A stretch of DNA of 5,271 nt from Ruminococcus sp. UBA5129. Lineage in GTDB: Bacteria > Bacillota > Clostridia > Oscillospirales > Ruminococcaceae. Location of the stretch: assembly GCA_002414125.1 (NCBI GenBank), contig DHYN01000122.1, forward strand, positions 1-5,271. Direction: 5' to 3'. A program made the position numbers and the translations under genes. The stretch's first letter is position 1; every line of letters begins with the position of its first letter. The notes beneath the pieces are model-generated. The model was not told the DNA's origin. It ran no database searches and saw nothing but the letters and a program-made list of their open reading frames with translations. Shown here one piece after another: positions 5,176 to 5,271 of this stretch.

Positions 5176-5271
5176 TGGGCAGCATAGCACGACAATCGTG
5201 CAGCGCTGTCAGAGGGAAAATTCGCAAGCGCGCTGCACCGTGCAGTGCGCCCGATAAGACATACCTGCCCG
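5176..5271 (+). ncRNA. Unidentified structured RNA or 5' leader (runs to window edge)
   Basis: The transcript from the promoter at 5140-5168 would begin at GGGCAG (5177-5182), which is complementary to CTGCCC (5265-5270), so a closing helix can enclose about 95 nt. Inside, GCACGA/TCGTGC (5187-5192 with 5196-5201) can form a hairpin, and GCGCGCTGCA pairs with TGCAGTGCGC (5228-5237 with 5241-5250). These two compete with a perfect 9-bp helix GTGCAGCGC/GCGCTGCAC (5198-5206 with 5230-5238), so two folds exclude each other. It lacks the SRP RNA GGAA apical motif, the RNase P core, the tmRNA ends and riboswitch signatures I know. It could be a new small RNA, a leader of a gene beyond the window, or a truncated known RNA. 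The absence of an ORF here supports non-coding. Confidence 0.5.

Noticed and set aside
4989..5195. 68-codon minus-strand frame with an Arg/Tyr-rich stretch
   Set aside because: No SD, and it overlaps the strong plus-strand promoter. Its RRYRRYRR run comes from a short GC-rich repeat, not a recognisable domain.
5245..5271. GTGCGCCCG resembling a group II intron 5' end
   Set aside because: The GTGCG match is short and lies inside a self-complementary hairpin; following bases do not continue like the introns I know, and the window ends before any domain V or reverse transcriptase could be seen.
5176..5271. SRP RNA, RNase P RNA, tmRNA or 6S RNA as identity of the right-end RNA
   Set aside because: The rod-like shape and ffh context tempted an SRP RNA call, but the apical GGAA / AGCAGC motif is absent; the RNase P GAGGAAAGTCC core and tmRNA end sequences are also absent, and the length to the closing helix is short for 6S.

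Overview
The window looks like a chromosomal piece from a gut Clostridia (Firmicutes), most likely Ruminococcus or a close relative. The reasons are the ylxM-ffh-rpsP gene order, strong SD sequences, very consensus sigma-A promoters (mostly with 17-bp spacers), moderate GC content, and a secreted lipoprotein of a kind I remember from Ruminococcus genomes. The genus is an inference from memory, because no 16S or other lineage marker is present.

Left part (1-2202, minus strand except a possible plus-strand gene tail at the very start): a lipoprotein of unknown function (132-827), preceded by its own promoter, lies downstream of a CBS/CorC_HlyC-family membrane protein (943-2202), a probable Mg2+/Co2+ efflux or metal-homeostasis factor. 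The latter starts from a perfect TTGACA-17-TATAAT promoter.

Middle (2203-4473): a 282-bp divergent intergenic region holds back-to-back promoters and an inverted repeat. It is followed by a plus-strand operon of ylxM (helix-turn-helix partner of the SRP operon), ffh (the SRP54 GTPase that targets membrane proteins to the translocon) and rpsP (ribosomal protein S16). The native sequence of rpsP breaks off after about codon 57.

Right part (4474-5271) is the unusual region. From 4474 the sequence no longer matches S16. It becomes a structured stretch whose hairpin covers the strong SD of a tiny hydrophobic ORF beginning MSVMEVLTLILV, which resembles the putative holin-like toxin family. That ORF runs into a 102-bp near-perfect inverted repeat resembling a MITE. 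A consensus promoter about 240 bp beyond the ORF points back at it on the minus strand, so the layout matches a type I toxin / antisense-RNA module or its remnant. After an AT-rich stretch without genes, a perfect extended -10 promoter (5140-5168) starts a transcript almost exactly at the 5' arm of a closing helix (5177-5182 with 5265-5270). This encloses about 95 nt with competing internal helices, which I read as an unidentified structured RNA or leader. The rpsP junction is either a real insertion in a normally essential gene or an assembly chimera at a dispersed repeat; the sequence alone cannot decide.
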